From contig JAKNDB010000107.1 of NCBI GenBank assembly GCA_024305405.1, positions 2,666,001 through 2,730,000 of the forward strand: 64,000 nucleotides of DNA, given 5' to 3'. The notes beneath the pieces were generated by a model. That model searched no databases. It was not told the DNA's origin and worked only from the letters and a program-made list of their open reading frames with translations. Position numbers and translations under genes: made by a program. This stretch comes from Dirofilaria immitis. Lineage: Eukaryota > Nematoda > Chromadorea > Rhabditida > Onchocercidae. Below are positions 63,079-64,000 of the stretch, piece by piece (position 1 is the first letter of the stretch; each line of letters begins with the position of its first letter).

Positions 63079-64000
63079 TTTCGGTTGTTTAACATCTAGA
63101 AAGAAAATCCAGAATATTTGAATATCCAGCACTTCCATGATTACATTGTACAATACGAACCTTCAAGTTGAAATATGCATTTACAGGTAACTGAGGAATT
63201 AGAACCTTGAAACTCTTCGCAGATTACCGCTTTAAAAGAGTTTCATAATAAGCGTACAACAAATTTCTGTCTTGACTTTCCGATGAAATATAAATAGCAA
63301 TCTAATATACTCCTTCGTTTTTTTTTCGTTTAAATGCTAGAAAGAGAAGAAACTCGGAAATTCAAATGCTTTATTTTAGCAAAAGTTGGAGGTATGTCAT
63401 GTACAATGTACAATTACCTTTTATGCGACAAAAATATGCGAACTGGATTTGTTTATTGTTCATATGAGAAATATTTTAGGACCATATAATACGATTAAAA
63501 GCGTGTCACTCAACTAAAAATTTGAGGATGTGTTGTTTTCTTAGAAATAAGTGATAAACAGCCTCAAATAAGCATTACACATTAAATGTGTTTAAAACTA
63601 AAAATTAAAAATCAATAATGGCAGTATTGTCATTTGGAATAACTTTACAGAAGCGCAACAAGAATAAGTGGAAGGCATGCCATCTCTTTACCCGCCTTTG
63701 TGATATCAGTAGAGTTCGAATTTCAAAATTGAGAAAGATGCGTCGCCTTTACATTTTTGCATTTACATTTAAAAAATTAAAAATGGAAAATTGGAAGAAA
63801 ACTAATTCCCAATCTTAATGGGATTAAAATCTTCAGAAAATGAACCATTCAAAAAATGCGAGACCTCTACTTTTCTGAAACTTGAAAATGTTTTAGTCCG
63901 TGAACTTCCGTTGGAACCAAGGTTCTAAATTTCATTCTGGTCATATAAATTATTCTAATATCAATCAGTCACATCCTGAAAATCTCAAACTTTCTTAAAG
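63079..64000. other. no supported gene
   Basis: The Lys/Arg-rich ORF at 63618-63818 (plus) has an ATG and 66 codons but no family or splice evidence. The rest is AT-rich. Confidence 0.45.

Noticed and set aside
1..64000. Bacterial-type systems, CRISPR arrays, operon-style gene clusters
   Set aside because: The window is clearly eukaryotic with spliced genes; the tandem repeats have no spacer-repeat architecture.

Overview
The window looks like nuclear DNA of a parasitic nematode, most likely a filarial or other spirurid worm. It is very AT-rich, its genes are split into small exons by introns ending in TTTTCAG or TTTTAG, and several first exons sit just behind an orphan splice acceptor, as expected for spliced-leader trans-splicing. 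The gene content also fits: a worm-style CK1/TTBK-like kinase, an HNF4-like nuclear receptor, a Mediator MED4 homologue and a NUDT5-like Nudix hydrolase. I cannot name the species. There is no bacterial, plasmid, phage or CRISPR content.

Layout, left to right. 1-3.1 kb: AT-rich DNA with nothing recognisable. 3.1-6.1 kb (minus): a seven-exon TTBK-like kinase. 9.2-10.1 kb (minus): three well-phased exons of an unidentified protein. 10-17 kb: tandem repeats and trinucleotide microsatellites. 17.0 kb (minus): one orphan exon candidate. 20.9-29.8 kb: a graveyard holding a broken DEAD-box (DDX42-type) helicase copy, a coiled-coil remnant and at least two degenerate BEL/Pao LTR-retrotransposon fragments on the minus strand. 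30.5-31.1 kb (plus): coding-like exons interrupted by a TGA. 33.4-35.2 kb (plus): NUDT5-like ADP-sugar pyrophosphatase. 36.0-36.3 kb (plus): a tiny two-exon putative membrane protein. 37.3-42.2 kb (minus): the nuclear receptor. 43.6-43.8 kb (plus): two small exons of an unknown gene. 44-58.9 kb: mostly non-coding, with a large CA-repeat, a hexamer repeat and one isolated first exon at 52.4 kb. 58.9-61.1 kb (plus): MED4. 62.2-63.1 kb (plus): an unknown gene downstream of MED4.

The genes are ordinary eukaryotic neighbours and do not form a pathway. The most notable pattern is that three different genes (kinase, nuclear receptor, 62-kb gene) carry four apparent one-base frameshifts. In each case one base added to a short homopolymer restores both the reading frame and the splice phase, which looks like uncorrected sequencing error rather than four dead genes. 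I found no clearly new biological system. The best leads are the unrecognised multi-exon genes, the non-canonical GC donor in MED4 and the rearranged BEL/Pao block.
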